Assembly (NCBI GenBank): GCA_964553045.1
Contig: CAZKJG010000005.1
Span: forward strand, 84,888-148,887
Length of the DNA: 64,000 bases
Origin: JAWLEP01 sp964553045
GTDB lineage: Bacteria > Fermentibacterota > Fermentibacteria > Fermentibacterales > JCC-6
Direction: 5' to 3'
Position numbers and translations under genes: made by a program. The notes below the pieces were generated by a model. That model made no database searches, was not told where the DNA came from, and saw nothing but the letters and a program-made list of their open reading frames with translations. Positions 9,118 to 18,825 of this stretch are shown here, in pieces (the stretch's first letter is position 1; each line of letters starts with the position of its first letter).

Positions 9118-12100
9118 CGGATACCCCCTCCAGCATGAAGGCTCACGCTCTCCTCGCCAAGGACGTTCCTCAGCCTATCCAGAAGCCCATCGGTGGGGTT
9201 CACCCGCAGAGAACGGGAGACCGCGCTGGCCCTCCGCCCGGAGGGGTGCCGCACGGTTACACGCACCCTGCCTCCACCGGGGGAGGCCTTTATGGCCTCC
9301 AATGCGCTGCTCAGCGTCTCCTTCTTGAGGGCGTCGCTTTCGATCACGATGTCCAGGCCGGCGCCCAGCTCCTCCCGGCACCTCTCCAGGGGGATGACCC
9401 TGCTGACGCAGAGCTTCCTGTCGCCCCGCCGCTCGCTGATCTCGCCCTCAAGGAAAACTGCTCTGCCCGTTTCCAGCAGGTCTCCGTAACGGCTCAGGCA
9501 GTCGCTGAACGCGATGACGTCCGCGCTTCCCTCCCTGCCCTCCAGGGTGACAAAGGCCATGTCCCCGTTCCGTGTGGGCAGCAGCCTCTTCTCCTTCACC
9601 AGGCCCGCAGTGGAAGCGTAGCGTCCCGCTGCGCCGTCCAGCTCCTCCACCCTGCAGGTGGCCAGCTGCGACACCTCGGCGTCGAAACGGTCCAGTGGAT
9701 GGCCGGTCAGGAAGAAGCCCAGAAGTGATCTCTCCATCTTGAGCTTCTCGCCCAGATCCATGTCGTCGGTACGTACCAGCTCCGGCCGATGAGGCACCTC
9801 GCCGCCTCCGGCGGAGAACAGCGACATCTGCCCGGCCTCGCGAAGGCGGCGGAGCTTCTGTCCGTACTCCAGGCCCCGCTCCAAACTGGCCAGGAGGCTG
9901 GCCCGGTTCCCCTCCAGGCAGTCCAGAGCGCCCGCCCCGGTCAGGGACTCCAGGGAGCGTTTGTTGACGCACCCCTCCCCCACCCGCTCGCAGAGATCGT
10001 AGAGGTCCGTGTACGGCCCGTTCTCCTCCCTCTCCCGAACTATGGCCGAAGCCGGAACCTCGCCTACGTTCTTCACGGCCGAAAGGGCGTAGACGATCCT
10101 TCCACCGTCGTCGACGTCGAAGTTGACGCTGCTCTGATTGACGGAGGGGGGGACTATCTCCAGGCCCATTCTGCCGCACTCCTCCACCAGGGCGGTTATC
10201 TTGTCTATCTTGCCGATCTCGCTGGCCAGGTTCGCGGCCATGAACTCCGCCGGGTAATGGGCCTTCAGGTAGGCGGTCTGGTAGGCCAGTACCGCATAGC
10301 TGACCGCGTGCGACTTGTTGAAGCCGTATCCGGCGAAGCGCTCGATCTGGTCGAAAACCTCCTCGGCCGTCGCGCGCTCCACCCCCCGTTCCAGAGCACC
10401 CTCCATGAACCGCCTGCGCATGCCGGCCATCACCTCGGGGTCCTTCTTGGACATGGCCCTTCGAAGGATGTCGGCGTCGGCCATGGACATACCGGCCAGC
10501 CGGTTGGCTATGCCCATCACCTGCTCCTGGTAGATGATCACGCCGTAGGTCTCCGAGAGAATGTCCTCGAGGTCGGGGTGGGGGTAGTCGATGGTGAAAT
10601 CCCGCTCCGGGTCCTCCATGCCCCTCTTGTTCTCGGCGTAGAGGTCTATCATGTGCATCGAGCCCGGACGGAAGATGGCCACCGACGCCACCACGTCGTC
10701 CAGCCTGCTGACCTCGATCTTCCGCAGTGCCTCCCGCATTCCCGAGCTTTCCAGCTGGAACACACCTATGGTTTCGCCGGCCCGTATCAGGCTGTAGGTC
10801 TGAGGGTCATCGAAACCCAGACCGTCAAGGCTCAGCGACGGGTCGCGGCGTCGGGCCATGTCGGCGGCGTGACGGATCACGGTCGTGGTTCGAAGGCCCA
10901 GCACATCGAGCTTCATCAGCCCCATCTTCTCCGCGGCCTTCATCTCGTACTGGGTAGTGATCTCCCCCTCCTTGGTCCTGTAGAGGGGAACGTAATCGTC
11001 CAGGCGGCCGGGGGTGATTATCACACCGGCGGCGTGAACAGATGCGTTGCGGGCGATCGCCACCAGATCCCGCGAGTACTCCAGCAACTCCTCCACCCGG
11101 CCGTCCCGTTCCCGCAGCTCGGCCAGATCCGGCACGGCCTCGACGACTTCGGCAAGGGGCGCGTCCGGGTCGGGAGCGGTGGCCACCAGCTTTGCCAGCC
11201 GGTCGCCCTCGTCAAAGCTCATTCCCATCACCCTGGCCACATCGCGGACCACCAGCCGGTTCTTCATGCGGTTGAAGGTGATGAGCTGGCATACGCTCTC
11301 GCGGCCGTAGCGGTCGATTATGTGGTGGATGATCTCGCCCCGCCTCTCGTAGCAGACGTCCAGGTCTATGTCCGGCATCTGCTTGCGGGCCGGGTTCAGG
11401 AACCGCTCGAAGCTCAGGCCGTAGGTGAGGGGGTTGATGTCAGTGATGTCTATGGCGTAGGAGACCAGGCTTCCGGCGGCGGAGCCCCTGCCCGGACCCA
11501 TGGGGATATCATGGGAGAGGGCCCAGCGCCGGAGCTCGGAGACTATCAGGAAGTAGCCGGGAAATCCCATGTCGGAGATGATGCCCAGCTCGTGGTCCAG
11601 CCTGTCGGTCTCCCGCTCCTCGGGCTCCCGGCCCAGCCTGTTTCGCAGGCCGTCGAAGGAAAGCCTGCGCAGGTACTCGTCCATGCTCCCGTACTCCCGC
11701 GGAATCTCGAACTCCGGCAGCAGGGACTCGCCCCTGTCCAGGGAGAACGAGCATCGCTCGGCTATCCTGACGGTGTTCGTGAGACTCTCGGGAATCCAGT
11801 CGAAGAGCCTCTCCATCTCCAGGGGGGTCTTCACGTAGAACTCCTGCGTGGAGAACCGCATACGGTCCGGGTCCTCGAGCTTCTTTCCCGTCTGAAGGCA
11901 CAGCAGCACCTCGTGTGCCCTCGCCTGGTCCCTTCTCAGATAGTGGGCATCGTTGGTTGCCGCGACCGGAGCCTCCATCTCCGCGCCCAGCTCGGCGAGG
12001 TCGCGCAGGATCCGCCTCTCGTCCTCCAGACCGTGGTCCATGAGCTCCAGGAAGAAGTTCTCCCTTCCCACGAGGTCCTGGTACCATCTGACGGCCTCCC

Positions 12101-12566
12101 TGGCGCCCTGCCTGTCACCGGCGAGGAGCCTCTGGGCAACCTCTCCCTGCAGGCAGGCGGACCCGATTATCAGGCCTTCGGAGTTCTCCTCCAGCGCTTT
12201 TCGGTCGATGCGGGGACGGTAGTAGAAACCCCTCACGTAGGCCATGGAGGACAGCCGGCAGAGATTGCGGTAGCCCCGCTCGCTGGCGGCCAGCAGCGTC
12301 AGGTGGTAGGGCTTGCCCACACCGCTGCCCCTGTCCTCCATGCTGCCGGAGGTCAGATAGGTCTCCATGCCGATGACAGGCTTGAGCCCGTGGCCCTCCA
12401 TGACGTCGCAGAACTCCACGGCCCCGAACATGGTCCCATGGTCGGTAACGGCGGCCGCGGACATGCCGCTGTCCCGAAGGTGCTCGGCCAGCGGCTCGAA
12501 GCGTATGGCCCCGTCGAGAAGGCTGTACTCCGAGTGCAGGTGAAGATGTACGAAGTCGGTCATCAA
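9114..12566 (-). CDS. dnaE: DNA polymerase III alpha subunit
   Basis: Replicative polymerase, C-family, 1150 residues (E. coli DnaE 1160). The N-terminal PHP domain begins FVHLHLHSEYSLLDG. The palm has MPDIDLDVCYERRGEI (two catalytic Asp) and GLMKLDVLGLR (third Asp). Helix-hairpin-helix and OB-fold regions follow towards the C-terminus (for example KEKRLLPTRNGDMAFVTLE). No exonuclease domain is inserted, so it is DnaE and not PolC. Either of the two adjacent ATG codons could start it. It is the upstream partner of the small secreted protein. Confidence 0.97.
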   Translation of the reverse strand: MMTDFVHLHLHSEYSLLDGAIRFEPLAEHLRDSGMSAAAVTDHGTMFGAVEFCDVMEGHGLKPVIGMETYLTSGSMEDRGSGVGKPYHLTLLAASERGYRNLCRLSSMAYVRGFYYRPRIDRKALEENSEGLIIGSACLQGEVAQRLLAGDRQGAREAVRWYQDLVGRENFFLELMDHGLEDERRILRDLAELGAEMEAPVAATNDAHYLRRDQARAHEVLLCLQTGKKLEDPDRMRFSTQEFYVKTPLEMERLFDWIPESLTNTVRIAERCSFSLDRGESLLPEFEIPREYGSMDEYLRRLSFDGLRNRLGREPEERETDRLDHELGIISDMGFPGYFLIVSELRRWALSHDIPMGPGRGSAAGSLVSYAIDITDINPLTYGLSFERFLNPARKQMPDIDLDVCYERRGEIIHHIIDRYGRESVCQLITFNRMKNRLVVRDVARVMGMSFDEGDRLAKLVATAPDPDAPLAEVVEAVPDLAELRERDGRVEELLEYSRDLVAIARNASVHAAGVIITPGRLDDYVPLYRTKEGEITTQYEMKAAEKMGLMKLDVLGLRTTTVIRHAADMARRRDPSLSLDGLGFDDPQTYSLIRAGETIGVFQLESSGMREALRKIEVSRLDDVVASVAIFRPGSMHMIDLYAENKRGMEDPERDFTIDYPHPDLEDILSETYGVIIYQEQVMGIANRLAGMSMADADILRRAMSKKDPEVMAGMRRRFMEGALERGVERATAEEVFDQIERFAGYGFNKSHAVSYAVLAYQTAYLKAHYPAEFMAANLASEIGKIDKITALVEECGRMGLEIVPPSVNQSSVNFDVDDGGRIVYALSAVKNVGEVPASAIVREREENGPYTDLYDLCERVGEGCVNKRSLESLTGAGALDCLEGNRASLLASLERGLEYGQKLRRLREAGQMSLFSAGGGEVPHRPELVRTDDMDLGEKLKMERSLLGFFLTGHPLDRFDAEVSQLATCRVEELDGAAGRYASTAGLVKEKRLLPTRNGDMAFVTLEGREGSADVIAFSDCLSRYGDLLETGRAVFLEGEISERRGDRKLCVSRVIPLERCREELGAGLDIVIESDALKKETLSSALEAIKASPGGGRVRVTVRHPSGRRASAVSRSLRVNPTDGLLDRLRNVLGEESVSLHAGGGIR

Positions 12567-12605
12567 ACCTCTCTGCGCTTGTGTCTTCGGGCTCGAAGCG
12601 GGACG

Positions 12606-13784
12606 CTACTCCTCTTCTTCGTCCTCGTCCTCGCCATGCGCCTCCGGGGAGGCCCCTTCCCGCCGGGCCCCTCCCGCAGCTTCCTCGTCGGCGCTGCCGT
12701 ACTCCTTCTCGAACTCCCGGTACTCCTCGTCGTCCGCCCGCTGCAGCAGGTCCTCGCCGTCCTTGCGGTGCCGCAGGGCAAGGTAGATCAGAGTCCAGCC
12801 GGAGGTACAGGAGGAGAGCCAGTAAGAGGCCACGGTAAGGAATATGAGCACCCCGGAGATGGCGCAGAGGGCCCCGCCCAGCCCTGTCCAGGCCGGCCCG
12901 GAGGCCACGGCTCCCACCGGGCTGAAGATGGTGGAGCCGGCGCCGACCAGCGCCGGAGCGAGCTCTCGCAGACCGGAGGCCACCGAATCGTAGAATATGT
13001 CGCCGCCCGTGAAGGGCGACATCGTGAACGAGACGAACTTGAGGGCGGCCGCCGCGAATGCGGCGAACACCAGAAGGCCCAGAACCCGCACCGCCGCGGA
13101 GACCAGGCCGTAGAGCAGCAGCCTCCAGGGCTGGCTGGTAATCGTGGAGAAGAGCTCGAACAGGCTCTCGAAGGTATCGCCCTTTGTGGAGGCAACGATC
13201 GCCGGAACCAGGCAGAAGGAGGCCACGAAGGCCAGGATTCCCAGAACTGCCAGCAGCGCCAGACCCCAGGCGGGCACTGCGGAGAGCCCGGCGATAACGG
13301 GGCCCACACCTGCGGGAATGCTGGCGACCAGTCCCAGTAGGAGGCCGCCCACGACGGCCAGCGCTATGCCCACCAGCAGAACCAGGGGGGTTATCAGCAC
13401 CGGCTTGAAGTGCTTCCTGGCGAAGGCCTCGGCGTCCTTGCCGGAGTAGAAGTCGTCACCCCTCGTCTGCTCGAAGGCTATCCTGGCCACCTTCAGCGAG
13501 CCGCGAAGAAGCGCCACCAGGGCCAGCAGAAGACCCACGGCCAGCAGAATCACGGCGGGGACGCTCTCCCAGAAGACCCCCTCCGGCAGCGGAAGCAGCC
13601 TTCCGCCGTCCCACACGTGCCCCAGGGAGGCCCCGGACGCCAGGTACCCCAGGTTCACGAAGATGAAGATGCAGGCCCATCCGAAAAGCAGGGCCTTGAC
13701 GTAGATCCACAGCTTCCTGGCGCTCAGCCCGTACCTGGCAGCGGCCGGGATGTCGCGAACGTCGAATCTCATCCTGTGCACCAT
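12606..13784 (-). CDS. Multi-pass membrane protein of unknown function
   Basis: 392 residues with about seven or eight hydrophobic helices, including IYVKALLFGWACIFIFVNLGY, VILLAVGLLLALVALL and a Gly/Ala-rich central block. A 50-residue very acidic, Glu-rich cytoplasmic tail ends DEDEEEE. No recognised motif. The start at 13784 has GGGGGGTAGG upstream; ATG at 13772 (MRFDVRD) is an alternative. It sits 39 nt upstream of dnaE. Proteins of this shape occur as uncharacterised family members in candidate phyla, and I assign no function. Confidence 0.75.
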   Translation of the reverse strand: MVHRMRFDVRDIPAAARYGLSARKLWIYVKALLFGWACIFIFVNLGYLASGASLGHVWDGGRLLPLPEGVFWESVPAVILLAVGLLLALVALLRGSLKVARIAFEQTRGDDFYSGKDAEAFARKHFKPVLITPLVLLVGIALAVVGGLLLGLVASIPAGVGPVIAGLSAVPAWGLALLAVLGILAFVASFCLVPAIVASTKGDTFESLFELFSTITSQPWRLLLYGLVSAAVRVLGLLVFAAFAAAALKFVSFTMSPFTGGDIFYDSVASGLRELAPALVGAGSTIFSPVGAVASGPAWTGLGGALCAISGVLIFLTVASYWLSSCTSGWTLIYLALRHRKDGEDLLQRADDEEYREFEKEYGSADEEAAGGARREGASPEAHGEDEDEEEE

Positions 13785-13887
13785 CCTACCCCCCGGTCAT
13801 CACATAAGAACCTGTTTCACTCCGGCCCTCCGTGCCGGCGGCGCCGTGGCGGAGAAGGCCGGACCCCTTCCATCTGCCTAGATAATA

Positions 13888-14505
13888 TCACAAGGAACGT
13901 GGTGACCGGTAGGTCAGCGTGGCTCCGATCACCGTCCGGGCGCCGGCCTCCCGAAGAGCCCTGCCGGCGTCCCCCAGCGAGCTTCCGGTGGTCATCACAT
14001 CGTCCACGAGGCACATCGTGGCTGCACTCCCCGGGTCGGACACGCACCGGTAGGCTCCCCGCACGTTTCGGCTCCTCGAGTCCCTTCCCAGCCCCACCTG
14101 CGTGGGCCGGTGGCTGCGGGCCAGGAGACGGCCGAGGGGTACGCCCGTCCTGCGGGAGAGCTGCCGCGCGATGAGCATGGCCTGATTGAAGCCCCGTTCC
14201 CGGAGGCGCTTCCGTGAAAGCGGCATGGGCACGAGGAGGTCCGAGGACCCGAGCCAGTCGCCCAGGTGCGAATGCATGACCTCGGCGGCGAGGGCGGCGG
14301 CCGCTCTCACCCGGTCGAACTTGAGCCTGTGCACCAGCCTGCCTCCGGAACCCGAGTGCATCAGAGCGCTGCGGACCGGCACGCCCCGGGCGTCCCTGCG
14401 TCCAGGGGCTGGATACAGACGGACGCTGCACCAGCCGCAGAGACGGTCCGAAGAATCCACGCCGGCCCCGCAGAGGCAGCAGGCCCTGCGGACGAAAAAG
14501 GTCAG
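13888..14505 (-). CDS. comF: ComF family phosphoribosyltransferase-like protein
   Basis: About 205 residues. An N-terminal zinc ribbon (CCLCGAG ... CGWC) precedes a PRTase domain with CLVDDVMTTGSSL, the phosphoribosyl pyrophosphate loop. ComF supports DNA uptake or recombination in competent bacteria. No ATG, GTG or TTG lies in frame before the zinc ribbon. The frame is open far upstream inside lgt, and the only near-cognate codon at the junction is CTG at 14505, overlapping the lgt TGA as CTGA. A GTG at 14460 would remove the first CxxC. The start is therefore uncertain. It is the last gene of the mre-rodA-lgt run. Confidence 0.85.
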   Translation of the reverse strand: MTFFVRRACCLCGAGVDSSDRLCGWCSVRLYPAPGRRDARGVPVRSALMHSGSGGRLVHRLKFDRVRAAAALAAEVMHSHLGDWLGSSDLLVPMPLSRKRLRERGFNQAMLIARQLSRRTGVPLGRLLARSHRPTQVGLGRDSRSRNVRGAYRCVSDPGSAATMCLVDDVMTTGSSLGDAGRALREAGARTVIGATLTYRSPRSL

Positions 14506-15314
14506 CCCCTCCGCCGGTGCCGCAGCAGAAGGGCCGCTCCCAGGAGCAGGCCTCCCGCCAGCATCGCCAGGCTTATCAACTGGTTGTCGGTTATACCGGG
14601 CCTTCCGGCGATCTCGCTGTATCCCAGCAACATGTTGGGAGCGTGATCGAAGTAGCGGAGCTCCTCCGCGCCGAAACGGGTTGCCCCGTAGAGCCCCAGG
14701 AAGAGGCTGAATATGAAGCCGGGGAAGTGAGCCCTGCGATCTGCCCAGAGCAGCACGATGAGTATGTACAGACCGGCCAGGGACAGGTAGAGCTGTGCCG
14801 GATGAATGCTGTGAGGCCATCCCAGGGCCTGAGACGGCAGCGAACCCCTGGGAAAGCATACCCCCACCCAACTGTCGGTGGGCATGCCGAAGCAGCACCC
14901 GTTGAGGTAGCATCCTATTCGCGTGATGAACATGCCCAGGGCGAAGGAGGGGATCACGGCATCGGCCAGCTTCCAGAGCGGCCAGCTGCGCAGCCGCATC
15001 ATCACGAATCCGCAGACGACGGCCAGCAGGACCCCGCCCAGCATGCTCAGGCCGTAGAGCCCGTTCCAGAAGGCCACCGCGTCCAGCCAGTCGCCCCGGT
15101 ACTGGTCGAGGTGGGTGAGTACGTAGAAGAGCCGCGACCCCACTATGGCCGCCACCATGATCACTATAGCCAGGTCGGCCAGGCGGTGGGGCTCTATGCC
15201 CAGCCTTCGGGCTCGAACCTGGGCCAGCTTCAGGCCCAGAAGGAAGGAGATGGCCAGCATCAGACCGTAGCTCTTGACGGGAAAGGATCCGATATGGAAG
15301 AGGTCGGGGTACAT
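14502..15314 (-). CDS. lgt: Prolipoprotein diacylglyceryl transferase
   Basis: Transfers diacylglycerol from phosphatidylglycerol to the lipobox Cys of prolipoproteins in the inner membrane. 270 residues with about seven transmembrane helices. The signature is seen as GSRLFYVLTH, ITRIGCYLNGCCFG, SIHPAQLYLSLAGL and GATRFGAEELRYFDH. The ATG at 15314 has GAGAGGAGATC upstream. It precedes comF with a 4-nt overlap and supplies the step before LspA (2702-3211). Confidence 0.95.
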   Translation of the reverse strand: MYPDLFHIGSFPVKSYGLMLAISFLLGLKLAQVRARRLGIEPHRLADLAIVIMVAAIVGSRLFYVLTHLDQYRGDWLDAVAFWNGLYGLSMLGGVLLAVVCGFVMMRLRSWPLWKLADAVIPSFALGMFITRIGCYLNGCCFGMPTDSWVGVCFPRGSLPSQALGWPHSIHPAQLYLSLAGLYILIVLLWADRRAHFPGFIFSLFLGLYGATRFGAEELRYFDHAPNMLLGYSEIAGRPGITDNQLISLAMLAGGLLLGAALLLRHRRRG

Positions 15315-15389
15315 TGATCTCCTCTCAAATCCGCGGCGGAAGGGTAATACTACCCAAACCCCGGCGAATCGTCACCATCCGCTGGCGGG

Positions 15390-16592
15390 TCAGATCACCC
15401 GCCAGGACACCCCCGCGCGAAGGGCCAGCCCCAGGAGGAACAGGCTGGTCACCATGCTGCTGCCCCCGTAGCTGACCAGCGGAAGAGGCAGCCCGGTAAC
15501 CGGCATGAGCCCCAGCGCCATGCCCACGTTGACGAAGAGATGTATGGTGAAGAAGGCGGCCGTTCCCGCCACCATCAGGCTGCTGAAGGGGCTTACCGAC
15601 CTGCGGGCTATCACGACCAGCCTCCACACGAGAATCCAGTAGGCGGTCAGCAGCAGCACGCAGCCCAGAAGACCAGTCTCCTCGGCCCAGACCGAGAATA
15701 CAAAGTCCGTGTGACGGGCGGGGAGAAAGGCCAGACCCTTCTGTGCTCCGTGGAGGAATCCCTGGCCGGTGACGCCTCCCGAACCTATGGCGACCTGCGA
15801 CTGGATTATGTTCCATCCGGCGCCCTGGGGGTCTGCGGCGGGGTTTATGAAGGTCATCAGTCGCTGCTGCTGGTACGGCTTCAGCAGATTCCAGATCATG
15901 GGCGTGACTCCCGCTATCGCGGTGTTGCCCCCCAGGAAGAGCAGCCACTTCCCGAAGCCCAGCTTCTTCCGTATCAGCACCACCACCAGCAGCAGGGTGA
16001 ACCCGGCCCACAGCAGCACGTGCATCGAAGAGAGGGCCGCCAGAAGGGGGCTGAGGAGGAGGAAGAGCCATTCCGGTCCGAAGCCGGCCCAGACGAACAT
16101 GGCGATTGTGAGCAGACACATGAATGCCGCCGTACCCAGATCGGGCTGGATCCAGGTGAGTATCACCAGGGGAAGGACGAAGACCACGACCCCCAGCTCC
16201 CTGCTGCGGATCCTGCGCCTCCGCATCTCCACGAGTCGCTTGGCCACGATAAGTATCAGAGCGGCCTTCGCAAGCTCGGAGGGCTGGATCCTCAGGGGCC
16301 CCAGAACCAGCCACCTTCCCGCGGGACCCGATCCCAGGGGAATGACTACGACCAGAAGAAGGCACACGGCCGCCCACACGAAGGTGGACAGCTCGTCCAT
16401 CATCCTGCCGGACAGGGAGTATCCTGCCCACATGGCCGCCAGTCCCATCGCCACCCAGATCAACTGCCTGGTGAATATGCTGCCGCTCTCCAGGGCGCTG
16501 GAGGCCGAGTAGACCGTCATCAGCCCCATCGCCAGCAAGGCGGCCGTGGCCAACAGCAGCATAACGTCCGGGCGCTCTCCCTCTCGCATCAC
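15390..16592 (-). CDS. rodA: Rod-shape SEDS glycosyltransferase RodA
   Basis: SEDS-family peptidoglycan polymerase acting with PBP2 in the elongasome. 400 residues, about ten helices. Characteristic stretches are GRWLVLGPLRIQPSELAK, WIQPDLGTA, NPAADPQGAGWNIIQSQVAIGSGG, FLPARHTDFVFSVWAEETGLLG and LPLPLVSYGGSSM. The start codon overlaps the PBP2 stop (ATGA), the usual coupling of the two partners. Confidence 0.96.
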   Translation of the reverse strand: MMREGERPDVMLLLATAALLAMGLMTVYSASSALESGSIFTRQLIWVAMGLAAMWAGYSLSGRMMDELSTFVWAAVCLLLVVVIPLGSGPAGRWLVLGPLRIQPSELAKAALILIVAKRLVEMRRRRIRSRELGVVVFVLPLVILTWIQPDLGTAAFMCLLTIAMFVWAGFGPEWLFLLLSPLLAALSSMHVLLWAGFTLLLVVVLIRKKLGFGKWLLFLGGNTAIAGVTPMIWNLLKPYQQQRLMTFINPAADPQGAGWNIIQSQVAIGSGGVTGQGFLHGAQKGLAFLPARHTDFVFSVWAEETGLLGCVLLLTAYWILVWRLVVIARRSVSPFSSLMVAGTAAFFTIHLFVNVGMALGLMPVTGLPLPLVSYGGSSMVTSLFLLGLALRAGVSWRVI

Positions 16593-18334
16593 CTGGCCCC
16601 CTCATCCTGCCGGGCGCCGCTCTCCAGGTATTCCGCCAGCACCTCCGAGGCTACGCGGGCCGCGCTGCCTCCACCGGTGCCCGCGTTCTCCACCACCACG
16701 GCGAAGGCCAGCGGCCGCGGCTCCCTGACGAAGCCCATGACCCAGGAGTGCGGCTCCCCCGGAACCTCCGCCGTACCGCTCTTCGCGTACACCTCCCAGG
16801 GCAGCCGTCCCATCGCCCCGTGCAGCGTGCCTTCCGGGTCGGCCACGGCCCTTCTCATTCCGGATTCCAGTATCTCCATGGTGGACCCGGCCAGGGCGGA
16901 ATCGGGGAACATCGGCCCGGCAAGGGCGGTGTCGGCCGACATAACAATCCGAACGGGCGGCATCCCGCCACCTCCGGCTATTCGACCCGCCAGCATCGCC
17001 ACCTGCAGCGGAGTGGCCAACAGCTCGCCCTGGCCCACAGCCAGGTTCAGGAGGTTGCCCCGGCCCCACCCGTCGGGCCCGTAACGGCGGTTCAGCTCCT
17101 CGGCGTCCGGCACCAGCCCCGACCTTTCCCCCGGAAGTAACCCCGTAACTTCCCTTCCCAGACCCATCGACCGGGCGAACTCGGCCAGTCCGTCCACGGT
17201 TCCCAGCTGCACCGCCTGGTAGAAGAAGATGTTGCAGGAGTAGGCCAGCGCGTCGACGACCTCCAGCCTTCCGTGGCTGGTCCAGCAGCCGAAGTCCGTC
17301 CCGCCCAGGTGGTAGCTCCCGTAGCAGGGGTCCGGCAGGTAATCCGCATCCATCAGTCCGCTCTCCAGCAGATAGGCCGCCGTCACGAGCTTGAAAGTCG
17401 ACGCCGGCGGGTAGCTGGCAGCCCAGGCCCTGGAGAGAAGAGGCTTCTCGGCGCTGCCGGCAAGGCTGTCCCAGCCCGAGGCGCTTATGCCTCTGTTGAG
17501 CCTGTTCGGAGGAAAGGTCGGCTCCGATGCGATGCAGAGCGCGTCCCCCGTTCGCCAGTTCAGCACCACCATGGCCCCGGGGTGGCCCGTCTGCTCCAGC
17601 CGGTCAGCCGCCAGCTGCTGCAGCACCGCGTCTGCGGCCAGGCGCAGCGAATCGCCGGGCACCGGAAGCCTGTCTTCGGGATTGCCGAATTCCTCCACGA
17701 TCCTTCCGTAGGCGTCCACGATCTCCCGTCGGTAGCCCGGTGCCCCCGTCAGCTGCGAGTCGAATACCTCCTCCAGGCCGGCCCTTCCCACCGTGCGGCC
17801 CCTGCCCGCCAGGTCCTGCGACGGACCCACGTATCCCAGCAGATGGCAGAAGGCCCGGCCCATGCGGTAACGTCTCTGGGGTACGGCATCCAGTATGACG
17901 CCGCCCAGTCTGTGTATGTTGTCCGCCAGTCCGGCCACTTCCTCCACGGTCAGGCCTGTCTTGATGGCGAAGGGTATGTAGGGGGAGCTTTGGCTGGCCC
18001 TCTCGATGGCGGAGGCGACCTCCGCATCCTCCAGGCCCAGCAGCGAGCCAAGCAGCCCGGTATCCGCCGGGTCGAACTCGGCGGGGACAACCGAAACCAT
18101 GAAGACCGTCCTGCTGTCGGCCAGAACCCTGCCCGCGCGGTCCAGGATCACGCCCCTGGGGGCCGGCCGCTCTATTACACGGATGTGGTTGCTTTCGGAG
18201 AGCCTGGCGTAGTAGTCGCCCCTGATCACCTGCAGATAGACCAGGTGGGCCAGGATCACGGCCATGCCCAGCGTCAGCACGGCGATATAGGTCTTCCAGG
18301 GCCAGCCGCTTCTGGAGAAGCTCTCGGTCCTCAT
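16589..18334 (-). CDS. mrdA: Penicillin-binding protein 2 (elongation transpeptidase)
   Basis: Monofunctional class B transpeptidase crosslinking peptidoglycan during elongation; 581 residues. One N-terminal anchor helix (YIAVLTLGMAVILAHLVYL) is followed by the dimerisation domain and the catalytic domain. Active-site motifs are STFK in YPPASTFKLVTA, SCN in AYSCNIFF and KSGTAEVP. The start at 18334 (MRTESFSRSGWPWK) overlaps the mreD stop and gives a short basic cytoplasmic tail before the helix; upstream extension is a read of mreD in another frame. Confidence 0.96.
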   Translation of the reverse strand: MRTESFSRSGWPWKTYIAVLTLGMAVILAHLVYLQVIRGDYYARLSESNHIRVIERPAPRGVILDRAGRVLADSRTVFMVSVVPAEFDPADTGLLGSLLGLEDAEVASAIERASQSSPYIPFAIKTGLTVEEVAGLADNIHRLGGVILDAVPQRRYRMGRAFCHLLGYVGPSQDLAGRGRTVGRAGLEEVFDSQLTGAPGYRREIVDAYGRIVEEFGNPEDRLPVPGDSLRLAADAVLQQLAADRLEQTGHPGAMVVLNWRTGDALCIASEPTFPPNRLNRGISASGWDSLAGSAEKPLLSRAWAASYPPASTFKLVTAAYLLESGLMDADYLPDPCYGSYHLGGTDFGCWTSHGRLEVVDALAYSCNIFFYQAVQLGTVDGLAEFARSMGLGREVTGLLPGERSGLVPDAEELNRRYGPDGWGRGNLLNLAVGQGELLATPLQVAMLAGRIAGGGGMPPVRIVMSADTALAGPMFPDSALAGSTMEILESGMRRAVADPEGTLHGAMGRLPWEVYAKSGTAEVPGEPHSWVMGFVREPRPLAFAVVVENAGTGGGSAARVASEVLAEYLESGARQDEGAR

Positions 18335-18825
18335 GTCCGGGCCCGGGCCCTCGGGATCATGCCGGCGAAGCCGGAAAGGAGGGAAAGGGCCAGGAACAGG
18401 AAGGATGTGAGCGCCGCCCTCCACGCAACGGGAGCCAGGTAGGCGGGGAGGCTCACCAGCACCGGCCTGCCCACCAGGATGACCACCACCAGGTCGAAGA
18501 CCACGGCCGCCGTGGCCACCTCCAACAGCATGCCCAGCGACGAGTGCCTGGCCAGGGATCCCCGAACGGCGGTGGCGGCCGCCAGCGCCAGAAGGGCCGC
18601 CAGAGAGTAGGCCCCTGGCGGCTGCTTGAGCATCGCTCCCAGCAGGAGGCCGGACCAGAAGGCTCCGTCTATCCGCCAGCGGTAGCCCCTTCGGTGGCCG
18701 AGGTAGACCAGGGTGATGATGTAGACGCAGGGCACCGCCCTGGATGGCAGGATCACCTCGAGTAACAGCTGGCCCGTCATGGCGGCGAACAGTACGGCCA
18801 GGGCCCCTACCTTGCCGCCCCTCAT
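18331..18825 (-). CDS. mreD: Rod-shape-determining membrane protein MreD
   Basis: 164-residue, five-helix protein between mreC and the PBP2 gene, overlapping both by 4 nt. Low sequence conservation is normal for MreD; the identification rests on size, helix pattern and position. The N-terminal stretch QLLLEVILPSRAVPCVYIITLVYLG resembles the family's first two helices. It anchors the MreBCD-RodA-PBP2 complex in the inner membrane. Confidence 0.88.
   Translation of the reverse strand: MRGGKVGALAVLFAAMTGQLLLEVILPSRAVPCVYIITLVYLGHRRGYRWRIDGAFWSGLLLGAMLKQPPGAYSLAALLALAAATAVRGSLARHSSLGMLLEVATAAVVFDLVVVILVGRPVLVSLPAYLAPVAWRAALTSFLFLALSLLSGFAGMIPRARART

Noticed and set aside
9789..13340. A 1183-codon open frame on the plus strand opposite dnaE
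   Set aside because: It lies antisense to an unmistakable DnaE, has low-complexity GC-driven composition and no domain. Long antisense frames occur opposite most genes here.
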